DNA from: an uncultured Bacilli bacterium
Lineage (GTDB): Bacteria; Bacillota_I; Bacilli_A; RF39; UBA660
Direction of reading: 5' to 3'
DNA: 23,546 nucleotides
Assembly (NCBI GenBank): GCA_944371685.1
Contig: CALVXV010000007.1
Coordinates: 1 to 23,546, forward strand
Positions 1-7,573 of this stretch are shown in pieces. Numbering within the stretch: the first letter of the stretch is position 1; each line of letters starts with the position of its first letter. The translations under genes were made by a program, and so were the position numbers. Under the pieces are notes generated by a model. That model saw only the letters and a list, made by a program, of their open reading frames with translations. It ran no database searches and had not been told where the DNA came from.

Positions 1-333
1 TTCCATAAACTATCACCAGCTTTAACAGTATAAGTATTGTCTTTAGAATTATTACTTGAATCATTAGTGACTTTTAGTATTTGTCCAACTGTTAAATTAT
101 CACTGGTTAGATTATTTAAACTTTTAAGTTCATCCACGGTAAGCCCATACATGTTTGCAATCTTCCACAAACTATCGCCATTTTTTACAGTATATGTTCC
201 ATTTTCATTAGAACTACTAGGTACTTCTAATATTTGACCAACAGTTAAATTATTATTTGTTAAGCCATTTAAGCTCTTAAGTTCATCTACTGTAATTCCA
301 TATTTATTAGCTATTTTCCATAAACTATCACCA
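1..333. repeat. Tandem LysM-coding repeats
   Basis: Near-identical 18-base stretches encoding GDSLWK at 1-18, 163-180 and 316-333, with spacings of 162 and 153 bases, mark three LysM units in the amidase gene. The DNA similarity suggests fairly recent internal duplication. The edge of the window falls inside this repeat, where assemblies often break, so the real number of LysM units is unknown. Confidence 0.75.
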
Positions 334-959
334 TTTTGCACTACATAATAATTTCCACTTTCTGGTAAACTTGGTATTGTTTCTCCATTATAAGTTGCTA
401 TTACTGCATCCACAACTGCATCAACATATTTTTTATAATTATTTTGAATTTTAGCTAAATCTTCAGGATTATCAATAAAACCATATTCTACAATAACTGG
501 ATGTGTATTTTTACCAGTATTTCTATGAATAAAATAATAATCTTTAGATGTATCACTAGGTAAACGTCTTTGATAATATTTGCGCATTTTTTGACCAGCA
601 TTGCCTAAAGCAGTTAAAATATTTGAAGCTAGTGTACTATCATCTCTAAGGGCATAGATAACTTCTGCACCTTCCGCACCTTGTGTAGCTGAGCCAGCTG
701 CATTAATATGATTAGAAATAATTACTACATTAGGATTATCACCATAAGCTGCCAAAATCCTATTTACTCTTTCAGTTGGCGATACTGTTTCATCGGCCGA
801 ACGCACTATGGTCACAGGAATTCCTTTCTTTTGAAATTCATCATACATGTACTGAGCAATTTTTAAAGTTAAGTCCTTTTCTTTAACACCAGAGCTACTT
901 ACAGCACCACTATCAGTCCCTCCGTGACCAGCATCTACAACGACCTGTAAATTATTCAC
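1..959 (-). CDS. N-acetylmuramoyl-L-alanine amidase (Amidase_3) with at least three LysM domains, partial
   Basis: Hydrolyses the amide bond between N-acetylmuramic acid and the stem peptide of peptidoglycan. The protein opens directly into the catalytic domain: DAGHGG at residues 9-14 (H12), KEKDL (E27), SNHINA (H84) and a late VEYGFIDNPEDL segment supply the Zn ligands and catalytic Glu of the Amidase_3 family. After about residue 200 come LysM repeats (GDSLWKIAN...GLTVDELKSLN...NLTVGQIL) near residues 203-246, 252-294 and from about 309; the third is cut by the window edge. The start is GTG at 957-959 with AGAGGTGG five bases upstream. An in-frame TAA lies six codons before it, so no signal peptide can be encoded. 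This architecture is seen in mother-cell lytic amidases (CwlC type) and phage endolysins; I cannot decide between them. Family assignment is secure, cellular role is not. Confidence 0.93.
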   Translation of the reverse strand, partial: MNNLQVVVDAGHGGTDSGAVSSSGVKEKDLTLKIAQYMYDEFQKKGIPVTIVRSADETVSPTERVNRILAAYGDNPNVVIISNHINAAGSATQGAEGAEVIYALRDDSTLASNILTALGNAGQKMRKYYQRRLPSDTSKDYYFIHRNTGKNTHPVIVEYGFIDNPEDLAKIQNNYKKYVDAVVDAVIATYNGETIPSLPESGNYYVVQNGDSLWKIANKYGITVDELKSLNGLTNNNLTVGQILEVPSSSNENGTYTVKNGDSLWKIANMYGLTVDELKSLNNLTSDNLTVGQILKVTNDSSNNSKDNTYTVKAGDSLW

Positions 960-960
960 A

Positions 961-1365
961 TAACCACCTCTACATTAAAATATGTAAAAGTAGGCTTTTA
1001 GTTACAAAAAAACTTACAACTACAACTAATACTAAAACAAAATACCAAAATAAATTTTAACATTAAATGCTATAACGAAATAAAATAATTTCATCTCGAG
1101 CTCTTTTCAATTTAATAAAATATTAAAAACATTAAAAGAATAAACCTCTAACGTTTTTTAGTTATACAATCTAATTACCAAAAGAAAATACATTGCACAA
1201 AATATTTTACTATAAACACCCAACTTTTCTAATTTTCTCAAAAATTGTCATAAATCATCAAAATTATATAACAATTAAAAAAAGATGATTTAAAAAATTA
1301 ATAAAAAGCAAAAGTTTAAAATGGATAAACTAAATGTATTATTTATATTTAACTACTATCATTTT
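961..1365. other. Gene-free stretch of about 400 bp
   Basis: No reading frame worth calling on either strand. It contains the amidase RBS and possible promoter at its left end, a 9-bp inverted repeat (1251-1259 with 1284-1292, 24-base loop, no U-tract of terminator type), and a 23-base segment (1036-1058) repeated exactly at 23474-23496. There is no convincing terminator for the metallophosphoesterase gene that ends at 1366. Confidence 0.6.
976..1007 (-). promoter_or_regulatory. Possible promoter of the amidase gene
   Basis: On the minus strand TTGTAA (1002-1007) is followed after 17 bases by CATATT (979-984), a mediocre vegetative match. The same bases read CATATTTTA (976-984) with AC 16 bases upstream, which fits the mother-cell sigma-K pattern (AC-N16-CATANNNTA) recalled from Bacillus. 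In DNA this AT-rich the match could be chance. Confidence 0.3.
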
Positions 1366-2256
1366 TTAATACCATTTTTTCCTAATACTAACACCGTCTT
1401 TATTACGAAGCATAACCACATCTACTTGCACCGGACATAAATGATTAAATGGATGTAATATCTTTGGTGCACATTTTTGAATTTTAGTTACCCCACCAGT
1501 AATTAAAATATAATTATTATCTAACTTCCTAAGCCCTCTGACATTCTTCGGAAAAAAAGTCTTTTTAGGACTAATTAATCCCCTTTTAAAATTACCAAAA
1601 CCAAATGGAATACATCCATCATGTGTATGGCCACATAAAATTAAATCATAATCCTTAAACAAACTTACACATTTATCATCATTACTAAACTCTGGCGAAT
1701 GAACTAAAGCAAGTGTCGGTAAATCAGCTCTAACATTTTTATATAATCTTTCCCTTTTTTTTAAATCTTCATAAAATTCTTCAAAATCATATTTTTTCGC
1801 ATGATAATATTTTTTGGTTTCTGTATATCCCATTAGCCAAACATTATCATCACAATATATATCATTATCAAGTAAAGTAACTCCATCAATACCTTTAATA
1901 ACCTGACTAATTCCGTCTATATTACTCTCCTTTGTCTTTTTTTGAATATAATCATGATTACCCAAAATAACAAATGTCGGTGCCACTTTAGCCGTCAAAG
2001 AAAGTAAATCATTAACCTTATAAAGTAAATCCGCATTTCCTATATCATCAACATTATCAATCAAATCACCAACAAACAAATAATAATCTGCCTTCTCCTT
2101 AATAATCCGTTCTTTCAATAAATCTAATTTTTTTAAACTAACCATATCACTAATATGCACATCACCAATAACCATAAACTTCAAATCACGAGTAACCTTC
2201 TCATTATATAAATCAACATATCTAGTTTGTACATAATTATCAACAAATAACCTCAT
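1366..2256 (-). CDS. Metallophosphoesterase (YkuE-like calcineurin-type phosphoesterase)
   Basis: A 296-aa two-metal phosphoesterase. The motif series is complete: GDVH (D32, H34), GDLID (D64), GNHD (N100, H101), VHSPEF (H186) and GHTHDG (H210, H212). The ordering matches calcineurin-like enzymes of the YkuE/UDP-diacylglucosamine hydrolase-like class; the physiological substrate is not shown by sequence. No transmembrane segment or signal peptide is evident, unlike several membrane-tethered homologues. The ATG at 2254-2256 has AGAGGGGTGA just upstream and lies 14 bases after the gmk stop, so it is very probably the last gene of the operon that begins at 4912. No clear terminator follows its stop. 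Confidence 0.88.
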   Translation of the reverse strand: MRLFVDNYVQTRYVDLYNEKVTRDLKFMVIGDVHISDMVSLKKLDLLKERIIKEKADYYLFVGDLIDNVDDIGNADLLYKVNDLLSLTAKVAPTFVILGNHDYIQKKTKESNIDGISQVIKGIDGVTLLDNDIYCDDNVWLMGYTETKKYYHAKKYDFEEFYEDLKKRERLYKNVRADLPTLALVHSPEFSNDDKCVSLFKDYDLILCGHTHDGCIPFGFGNFKRGLISPKKTFFPKNVRGLRKLDNNYILITGGVTKIQKCAPKILHPFNHLCPVQVDVVMLRNKDGVSIRKKWY

Positions 2257-2270
2257 AAGTCACCCCTCTA

Positions 2271-2951
2271 TTAAAGTTTATTAATATCGACTCTTTTATT
2301 TTCTAAATCTTTATCAACCAAAATCTCATGAATTTTCTCTTCTGAAGTATCCAAAAAGACTTCCTCTATTCTATCAACTCTACATCTTTCAGCTTTTATA
2401 ATAGCCCCTAATTTAGCTGCCGCCTCTTTAACTTCATCATTAACTATTACATAATTATATTTAGAAAGTTCATTAATCTCCCTATAAGCTGTCTCAAACC
2501 TTTCCATTACCTTTTCTTCACTCTCAGTATTTCTATCAACTAGCCTTCTTTTAAGTTCTTTCATACTAGGTGGCAATAAAAACACAAATAAAGCTTGTGG
2601 TAACTTCTTCTTAATCTGTAAAGCTCCTTGAATTTCAATAACTAAAATTACATCTTCACCTTTATCTAAATGTTCTTGGACACTTCCTCTTGGCGTTCCA
2701 TAATAATTTCCAGCAAACTTCGCATATTCAAGCATCTTATCTTCTTTAATATTTTTCTCAAATTCTTCAGCACTTACAAAATAATAAGACACCCCATCAA
2801 CTTCACCTTTTCGAGGCTTCCTACTAGTCATCGAAATTGACTCCCAAATATTAGTATTTTCTTTTTTTAACTCATCACATATAGTATTTTTCCCACTGCC
2901 GCTAGGTCCAGATAATACAATAAGCAAGCCTTGCTTTTTAGTCTTAATCAT
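2271..2951 (-). CDS. gmk: Guanylate kinase
   Basis: Phosphorylates GMP to GDP with ATP, an essential step of guanine nucleotide synthesis, in the cytosol. The 226-aa protein has the P-loop GPSGSGKN (residues 15-22), the GMP-binding segment SMTSRKPRKGEVDGVSYYF, EYAKFAGNYYGTPR, VILVIEIQGA and the lid FLLPPSMKELKRRL followed by RNTESEEKVMERF. It is slightly longer than the usual ~205 aa owing to a 20-residue C-terminal tail. The P-loop ends in Asn-Thr; Gly or Ser is commoner at the Asn position. Start ATG is preceded by AGGAGG. A hairpin with five U residues lies between the preceding gene and this one, so gmk expression may be attenuated relative to the upstream genes. Confidence 0.96.
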   Translation of the reverse strand: MIKTKKQGLLIVLSGPSGSGKNTICDELKKENTNIWESISMTSRKPRKGEVDGVSYYFVSAEEFEKNIKEDKMLEYAKFAGNYYGTPRGSVQEHLDKGEDVILVIEIQGALQIKKKLPQALFVFLLPPSMKELKRRLVDRNTESEEKVMERFETAYREINELSKYNYVIVNDEVKEAAAKLGAIIKAERCRVDRIEEVFLDTSEEKIHEILVDKDLENKRVDINKL

Positions 2952-2967
2952 ATAATCCTCCTTTATA

Positions 2968-2988
2968 GAAAAAGACTGCGCACAGTCT
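2968..2988 (-). terminator. Intra-operon hairpin upstream of gmk
   Basis: On the minus strand AGACTG-(4-base loop)-CAGTCT followed by TTTTT, placed between the DUF1292-like gene stop and the gmk RBS. A 6-bp stem with a short U-tract would act as a weak or partial terminator, or as an mRNA processing/stability element. No good promoter is visible between it and gmk, so some read-through seems required. Confidence 0.5.
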
Positions 2989-2994
2989 AAATCA

Positions 2995-3288
2995 TTAATT
3001 CAATCCAAGTAATTTTTTTAATTTATCTGGATGCTCAATCAACTCTTTCGCATCAGGCACTAAAATAGGCATAATTTTCTTAAGTTCATCGCCATTAACC
3101 ACATCCATATATTCATCATCACCATCAAAATAACTTTTAACAACTTGATATTCATCAATAAAATCATCTTCATTTTGATTAACTCTAATCATAAAACTAT
3201 ATTTACTTCCATCAATAACTTTCTCAGCAATCACAAACCATTTATCATCATCATTAAATTGAACAACTGTATATAATCCACTTTCCAT
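2995..3288 (-). CDS. DUF1292-like small acidic protein
   Basis: A 97-aa acidic protein of alternating short strands (YTVVQFNDDDKWFVIAEKVI, YSFMIRVNQ, EYQVVKSYFDGDDEYMDVV) ending in a short charged helix. This layout resembles the DUF1292/YrzB-like family of Firmicutes, whose function is not established. It has no membrane segment. The ATG at 3286-3288 has AAGGGGA upstream and sits 13 bases after the stop of the 536-aa membrane-protein gene, in an operon with gmk. Family match is by eye and only moderate; the coding call is strong. Confidence 0.7.
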   Translation of the reverse strand: MESGLYTVVQFNDDDKWFVIAEKVIDGSKYSFMIRVNQNEDDFIDEYQVVKSYFDGDDEYMDVVNGDELKKIMPILVPDAKELIEHPDKLKKLLGLN

Positions 3289-3301
3289 AATATTTCCCCT
3301 T

Positions 3302-4912
3302 TTATCTTATTTTCGTAACTGTGTTAACCACATCATCTAAACCAATAAATCCAGACGGCTCTGCTATACTATTACCAAATAAAAGTGCATTATTTGGATC
3401 CTTAGCTAACTCTGCCATAAATGAAGGATCATTTAACTGCTCTGGTGTAAGTCCCATATAACTATTAGTAGCCGTATTAAATACATCCAAAGGATTATTA
3501 CTAAACCACTCATTAGAAACAACCCCATTCATATTATTTGCCGCATCATATGCATTAGTAAACACCGTTTGTCCTTCACCAATACTACTATAATCTAAAG
3601 ACGATGATGTATTTGCCATAGTATCATGTACCGTACTTACAACATTATTAACTGTATTTGTATTCTCAGCATTTAACAAATGATTAATACCATCCATAAT
3701 TTGTGGTCCAAACGCAATAGAAACACCAACACCAACAACCGCAATCACACCGGCAATTACTGCCGCCTTTTGCCATTTTTTCAAACCTTTCCATTTTTCA
3801 ATCAATGAAAAATTTTTCTTTCTCTGTATTTTTCGGCCTTTTTCTACTGGCTCAACCTCTTTTTCCAAATCATTAAGTTCAGGAATATCTCCCATCTTAT
3901 CTAAACCAGACATATCTTTTGAATAATCCATATAATCTTCCGGATTAGGTAACACATCTAAACCAGAATTATCTTTAACCTCATCATCTAAAGACCTCTT
4001 AATAATCTCTAAATTTTCCTTTTTTTCATCTAAAGAATTATGATATTCAATCATGTCGACATCACCAAGAATTTCAACATCTCCATCCTTAGTAACTTTA
4101 ATTTTATTATCAATACCACTTATATTATTTACTCCAAAATTCAAATCATTAATAAGTCTGACTTTTTTAATATTCTCATTTAATAATTTTGTCTCAAGTA
4201 AAGCAAAATTATTATTTAAAAAATCACTAGTAAAATTACCAACCACATAAAGATAACCATCTTTAACAAATATCACATAAGGTGAATCAAGCTGATCAGC
4301 CTTAAAATGTTTACCACCAACATATGGATTATAACTAGAAACACTATCTAAATTATTAGTATCTTCCTTAAAATGCTTGCCCCCACCATTATAATTAGAC
4401 TTTATATTATTTCCATCTAAATCTTTTTTAAAACGTAAACCCCTAACATCACTCTGATTTTTAGCTTTATTTTTTTGAGGGCTAGAATCAATATCCATAT
4501 TTAAAAGCTTTTCTTTATTCGTTTTATACGCACTCTCATAATCAGTTGTTCCAAAGTCATATCCACCAATAGATACACCATTATAATGAGCAAGCTCTAA
4601 TTCCAATAAACGCCTTTGTTGTTTATAAGCTAAATCATAATTAACATCATTAAAAGATAGCAAAATGTCATCAAAATAACTACCACCATTCAAAGTAAAA
4701 TTAATTGGCTCATGATTCTTATATTTTTTATCCAAAGCATCTATTTTTTTCAAAATATCTACTTCACCACTAAGTTTCTTTTCAGCTGTCTCAAATAAAA
4801 TAATTTTTTTATGCAAAAAACTATCATCAGGACTACTCTTTTCCCTTCTTTTTAAATCATCTAAATTATTACGCATTCTCTGTAACTGAGTTATTTTAGT
4901 ATCCAAATTCAT
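3302..4912 (-). CDS. Unrecognised single-pass membrane protein, first gene of the gmk operon
   Basis: A 536-aa protein I do not recognise. Residues 1-75 are charged and probably helical/coiled (MNLDTKITQLQRMRNNLDDL...). Between about 70 and 205 are glycine-rich segments with a recurring GGxxF pattern, including GGGKHFKED and GGKHFKADQ about 22 residues apart. Residues 210-285 look beta-rich. A basic stretch (KGRKIQRKK) and KKWQK precede the one membrane helix (about 383-401), leaving a polar, Asn/Ser-rich C-terminal 130 residues. The positive-inside rule puts the large N-terminal part in the cytosol and the tail outside. An in-frame ATG exists at 4937-4939 but lies between the -10 box and the expected transcript start; the ATG at 4910-4912 has GGGGG seven bases upstream and is the start chosen. 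No catalytic motif seen. Confidence 0.85.
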   Translation of the reverse strand: MNLDTKITQLQRMRNNLDDLKRREKSSPDDSFLHKKIILFETAEKKLSGEVDILKKIDALDKKYKNHEPINFTLNGGSYFDDILLSFNDVNYDLAYKQQRRLLELELAHYNGVSIGGYDFGTTDYESAYKTNKEKLLNMDIDSSPQKNKAKNQSDVRGLRFKKDLDGNNIKSNYNGGGKHFKEDTNNLDSVSSYNPYVGGKHFKADQLDSPYVIFVKDGYLYVVGNFTSDFLNNNFALLETKLLNENIKKVRLINDLNFGVNNISGIDNKIKVTKDGDVEILGDVDMIEYHNSLDEKKENLEIIKRSLDDEVKDNSGLDVLPNPEDYMDYSKDMSGLDKMGDIPELNDLEKEVEPVEKGRKIQRKKNFSLIEKWKGLKKWQKAAVIAGVIAVVGVGVSIAFGPQIMDGINHLLNAENTNTVNNVVSTVHDTMANTSSSLDYSSIGEGQTVFTNAYDAANNMNGVVSNEWFSNNPLDVFNTATNSYMGLTPEQLNDPSFMAELAKDPNNALLFGNSIAEPSGFIGLDDVVNTVTKIR

Positions 4913-4939
4913 AAGAATCCCCCACTTTAATTGAAACAT

Positions 4940-4968
4940 ATTCTATATTATTTTCATTTTTATGTCAA
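4940..4968 (-). promoter_or_regulatory. Strong SigA-type promoter of the 536-aa protein/gmk operon
   Basis: Perfect -35 TTGACA (4963-4968), 17-base spacer, -10 TAGAAT (4940-4945). The transcript should begin near 4933, about 20 bases before the chosen ATG. It is the best promoter match in the window and decides the start codon of the gene below it. Confidence 0.75.
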
Positions 4969-5056
4969 CTTTATAGTATCTAATTCAATTATAGCATAAT
5001 CAATAAATAAAATTATATTTTTTAAAACCTACTTTACATTAAATTAATTTTAAATA

Positions 5057-5665
5057 TCACTTCACTTTTACTCCTAATAATCCAACCAACTCAAAACATT
5101 GCCAACTATTTACAATAATTCCCTTAACACTATATAAATCAAACATAATCCCCGTAATATTTGAACTTGAAAAATCAACACCATTTAATGAAGATTTAAA
5201 AAACTCCGCATTAGTAAAATCAACCTCATCAAATTCCATATTTTTAACCTTCACATCAATAAAAGCACTCTCCGATAAATCACTATCCTTAATATTTACA
5301 TCGGTCATATTAGCTCCAGACACATTAAAATATTTCCCACTAACTGAAATAAACTCCGTATTTTTAATAAAACTACCCATAAAACTAGTACCAGTAAGTT
5401 TACAATGTTTAAAAACCGTATCTTTAATTAATCTCTCATCTATTTTTTTGTTTGACAAATCACAATTATCCAATATAACATTAATAAAATCTACACCATC
5501 AAACTCAATACTATCAAAATTAACATCTTTAAAAATACAATCTTTAAACGTTACATTCTTAAGACAAACAAAACCCTGCTCACCTTCAAATTTCTTATTA
5601 CTAACCGTTTCCTCAGATAAATCTTCATTCAAAAAGCCCTCATAAGTCTTAATCACTTTACCCAT
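5057..5665 (-). CDS. Pentapeptide-repeat protein with Qnr-like C-terminus
   Basis: A 202-aa protein made mostly of five-residue repeats with F/L/M at the centre (FKDCIFKDVNFDSIEFDGVDF; NCDLSN; VKNMEFDEVDFTNAEFF; SLNGVDFSSSNITGI), which fold into a right-handed quadrilateral beta-helix. A non-repeat interruption (about residues 73-85, KKIDERLIKDTVF) splits the solenoid into two parts. The end, YSVKGIIVNSWQCFELVGLLGVKV, resembles the C-terminal dimerisation helix of Qnr/McbG-type proteins (pattern L-x-G-x-x-x-x-x-x-Q-x-x-x-L-x-x-x-L-G). Qnr-type proteins mimic DNA and protect gyrase, but most pentapeptide proteins have unknown roles. There is a 24-residue N-terminal lead-in and no signal peptide. 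RBS AAGGTGG. It stands alone between tRNA-Arg and the next operon. Confidence 0.88.
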   Translation of the reverse strand: MGKVIKTYEGFLNEDLSEETVSNKKFEGEQGFVCLKNVTFKDCIFKDVNFDSIEFDGVDFINVILDNCDLSNKKIDERLIKDTVFKHCKLTGTSFMGSFIKNTEFISVSGKYFNVSGANMTDVNIKDSDLSESAFIDVKVKNMEFDEVDFTNAEFFKSSLNGVDFSSSNITGIMFDLYSVKGIIVNSWQCFELVGLLGVKVK

Positions 5666-5691
5666 AAATCCACCTTATAAAAAATTATATT

Positions 5692-5711
5692 AAAAAACCT
5701 TGAAAACAAGG
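5692..5711 (-). terminator. Terminator of tRNA-Arg
   Basis: CCTTG-TTTT-CAAGG on the minus strand followed by TTTTTT, 14 bases after the encoded CCA end of the tRNA. Confidence 0.72.
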
Positions 5712-5724
5712 TATAATAACTTAA

Positions 5725-5801
5725 TGGCGTCCTTGGGCAGATTCGAACTGCCGACCTACCGCTTAGGAGGCGGTTGCTCTATCCTGCTGAGCTACAAGGA
5801 C
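5725..5801 (-). tRNA. tRNA-Arg, anticodon CCT
   Basis: A 77-base cloverleaf including encoded CCA. Acceptor GTCCTTG pairs with CAAGGAC; D arm GCTC/GAGC; anticodon arm ACCGC/GCGGT around loop CTCCTAA, giving anticodon CCT (reads AGG codons); T arm GGCAG/CTGCC with loop TTCGAAT; discriminator G then CCA. All stems are fully paired. It is a single-gene transcript flanked by terminators on both sides. Confidence 0.97.
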
Positions 5802-5810
5802 AACAACACC

Positions 5811-5839
5811 ATTATAACAAAAAAAAAGACTTTTATAAA
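5811..5839 (-). promoter_or_regulatory. Possible tRNA-Arg promoter
   Basis: Perfect -10 TATAAT (5811-5816) ten bases upstream of the tRNA 5' end, with a poor -35 (TTTATA, 5834-5839) at 17-base spacing inside the hairpin that terminates the HD gene. Confidence 0.4.
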
Positions 5840-5842
5840 GTC
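5818..5842 (-). terminator. Terminator of the HD-domain gene
   Basis: GACTTTATAAAAGTC on the minus strand, immediately after the TAG stop, followed by nine T. Confidence 0.72.
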
Positions 5843-6349
5843 CTAAATTTTCATAATACTAATTGCAAATAATAAAAATAAATTATATGCATATTTAAGT
5901 TTAAATCTAAATTTCAAAGCAAACTCATTAGCTGCCACACATTTATCAACCATACTAACGATCCAACTTTCCGCATATTTCGGAACCGATAAATTAATCG
6001 GAAACATATGTGACCTAATCATATCTTCCTCTTTAGCCGATAAATCAAATTGTGATTTTGCCATCGAAACAGCTAACTTAGGATGCGTAAATACTGAAGC
6101 TATCCGCTCCTTTTGTGTTCTATCTGCAGGACTCAAAAAAAAGTCATGAAGTAAACCACCAACCGCTGTTTGCTCATAGTCTAAATGTAAAACTTTCGCA
6201 ATTTTATAAGAATAATAAGATACTTTTAAAGAATGATCAAATCTACTTATTCCATGATGTTCTATTTCTTTAATTTTTAAAAACTCTTTGTTATCTAAAA
6301 TATTGTTAACTATACTCATATATTGTAAGTCTTTTTTATGACTACTCAT
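5843..6349 (-). CDS. HD-domain hydrolase
   Basis: A 168-aa probable metal-dependent phosphohydrolase. The HD ligands are visible in order: H39 (RFDHSLKVSYYSYKIAK), H68-D69 (GGLLHDFF), H89 (FTHPKLA), H114 (IRSHMFP) and D135 (IVSMVDKC). The extra histidines after the HD pair suggest a bimetal centre as in YqeK-like or nucleotide-processing HD proteins, but the substrate cannot be told. The C-terminal 30 residues are hydrophobic and aromatic (LKYAYNLFLLFAISIM) and could be a membrane-associated helix or buried core. Start ATG has GAGGTGA upstream. It has its own promoter and a strong terminator, so it is monocistronic. Confidence 0.85.
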   Translation of the reverse strand: MSSHKKDLQYMSIVNNILDNKEFLKIKEIEHHGISRFDHSLKVSYYSYKIAKVLHLDYEQTAVGGLLHDFFLSPADRTQKERIASVFTHPKLAVSMAKSQFDLSAKEEDMIRSHMFPINLSVPKYAESWIVSMVDKCVAANEFALKFRFKLKYAYNLFLLFAISIMKI

Positions 6350-6376
6350 TATATTTCACCTCAAAGTTACTTAAGC

Positions 6377-6405
6377 ATTATACCATATTTATAAATAAAT
6401 TACAA
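6377..6405 (-). promoter_or_regulatory. Promoter of the HD-domain gene
   Basis: TTGTAA (6400-6405), 17-base spacer, TATAAT (6377-6382), with an extended -10 (TGGTATAAT). Confidence 0.65.
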
Positions 6406-6416
6406 ATTGGCAAATT

Positions 6417-7469
6417 TTAGGCAGTTTCCTCAGTATTCCCTTCAATTTTAACATCCTCAGAAGGTGGTGTGATTTGAATAAAAGTATTTCCATCATTAAC
6501 TTTTATCTCCTCACCATCCATATTCTTGTAAACTGTCTGACTACTCCTACTTGCTTTAGACCAAGTAATCGGAATCGCATATCCGTCAGTTATATAATAA
6601 CCATCACCAGAACCAACATCTTCAAGTTCCAATCTACCATAAGAATCATAAGTATGTGAAGCAATTGGAGTAATAATAATATTTTTATATGTATATTGCT
6701 CGCCAGTCACCGCATCTACATGAGGAGTATCTGACATATAACGTTTATACACTTTATTTTCACTATCATATTCATAACTACTACTTGTATAATATGAATA
6801 TTTCATAAATACTGTATCGGCTTTTACCGCATCTTCTCTTTTACTTAAATCAATTTCATCGACACTATAATTTAGAAGCAAATCTTTATTAGTATCACGG
6901 TCATAACCTTTTTCTTTCGCATATTCTTTAATCTTTTCCATACTTGTAAACACCGTATGTTCAGTCGCTTTTTTCAAAGACTTATCTCGCCAAAAGACAT
7001 CAGATGCTGTAAGCCCATTAATATTATCAACATCAAGTGAACTAATATCACTTTTTGCTTTATCACTCCAACCATAATGAACATAAATTGCATCATTTTC
7101 AAGTGCATAATCCAAATAATATGGACGTGCACTTCTCACAGAACCAATTTTCGCCGTATCTTTATCTTTAAAAATAGCCATTAAACGTGTAATTCCACCC
7201 TCAGCTAAAATTTCATAAGTAATATACGCATCCTGAAGTCCTGCATGAGGCCATGCTACATGATTATTATTAATCATAACAGCAATAGGCCTTGTTTTAG
7301 AATCTTCATCCACAATTTTTAATTTTTTCTCTACTTTCACCTTATCAGATACAAAATCATGAACAGCTTCTTTATTGTACCAATAATAAATGCCAAATCC
7401 TACAAGTACTAAAATAACAAACAAACCAAACCATATTTTTTTCTTACTTTTTTTTCGTCTTTTGGCCAT
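6417..7469 (-). CDS. DUF3048 (YerB-like) membrane-anchored extracytoplasmic protein
   Basis: A 350-aa protein with a very basic N-terminus (AKRRKKSKKKI) and one membrane helix at about residues 12-31; it lacks a lipobox, so it is anchored by the uncleaved helix rather than as a lipoprotein. The outside part follows DUF3048: RPIAVMINNN, WPHAGLQDAYITYEILAEGGITRLMAIF, IGSVRSARPYYLDYALENDAIYVHYG, then a C-terminal DUF3048_C-like portion. The biochemical role of YerB-type proteins is unknown to me. An upstream TTG is in frame, but ATG at 7467-7469 has a perfect AGGAGG seven bases before it and is chosen. It stands as a single gene beside other membrane-anchored envelope proteins. Confidence 0.9.
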   Translation of the reverse strand: MAKRRKKSKKKIWFGLFVILVLVGFGIYYWYNKEAVHDFVSDKVKVEKKLKIVDEDSKTRPIAVMINNNHVAWPHAGLQDAYITYEILAEGGITRLMAIFKDKDTAKIGSVRSARPYYLDYALENDAIYVHYGWSDKAKSDISSLDVDNINGLTASDVFWRDKSLKKATEHTVFTSMEKIKEYAKEKGYDRDTNKDLLLNYSVDEIDLSKREDAVKADTVFMKYSYYTSSSYEYDSENKVYKRYMSDTPHVDAVTGEQYTYKNIIITPIASHTYDSYGRLELEDVGSGDGYYITDGYAIPITWSKASRSSQTVYKNMDGEEIKVNDGNTFIQITPPSEDVKIEGNTEETA

Positions 7470-7495
7470 CAAAATTCCTCCTACCTTGTATTACC

Positions 7496-7501
7496 ATTAT
7501 A
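7496..7501 (-). promoter_or_regulatory. Probable -10 box of the DUF3048 gene
   Basis: Perfect TATAAT about 27 bases upstream of the ATG, preceded by TTTGA. No good -35 at 16-18 bases, so the call rests on the -10 alone. Confidence 0.4.
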
Positions 7502-7573
7502 TCAAATAGTCATAATAACCAAACTCAAAAACACATTCCTCAATGTAAATATATGTCTATTAAAGGAAAATAA

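Noticed and set aside
1251..1292. Inverted repeat as terminator of the metallophosphoesterase gene
   Set aside because: The 24-base loop is long, the distance from the stop is about 75 bases, and no T run follows the 3' arm on the minus strand.
4053..4250. Plus-strand open frame of 65 codons
   Set aside because: Antisense to the 536-aa protein gene, Ser/Leu-rich shadow, no expression signals.
4937..4939. Upstream ATG as start of the 536-aa protein
   Set aside because: It lies right after the -10 box, before the expected transcript start, and has no SD; the ATG at 4910-4912 has GGGGG.
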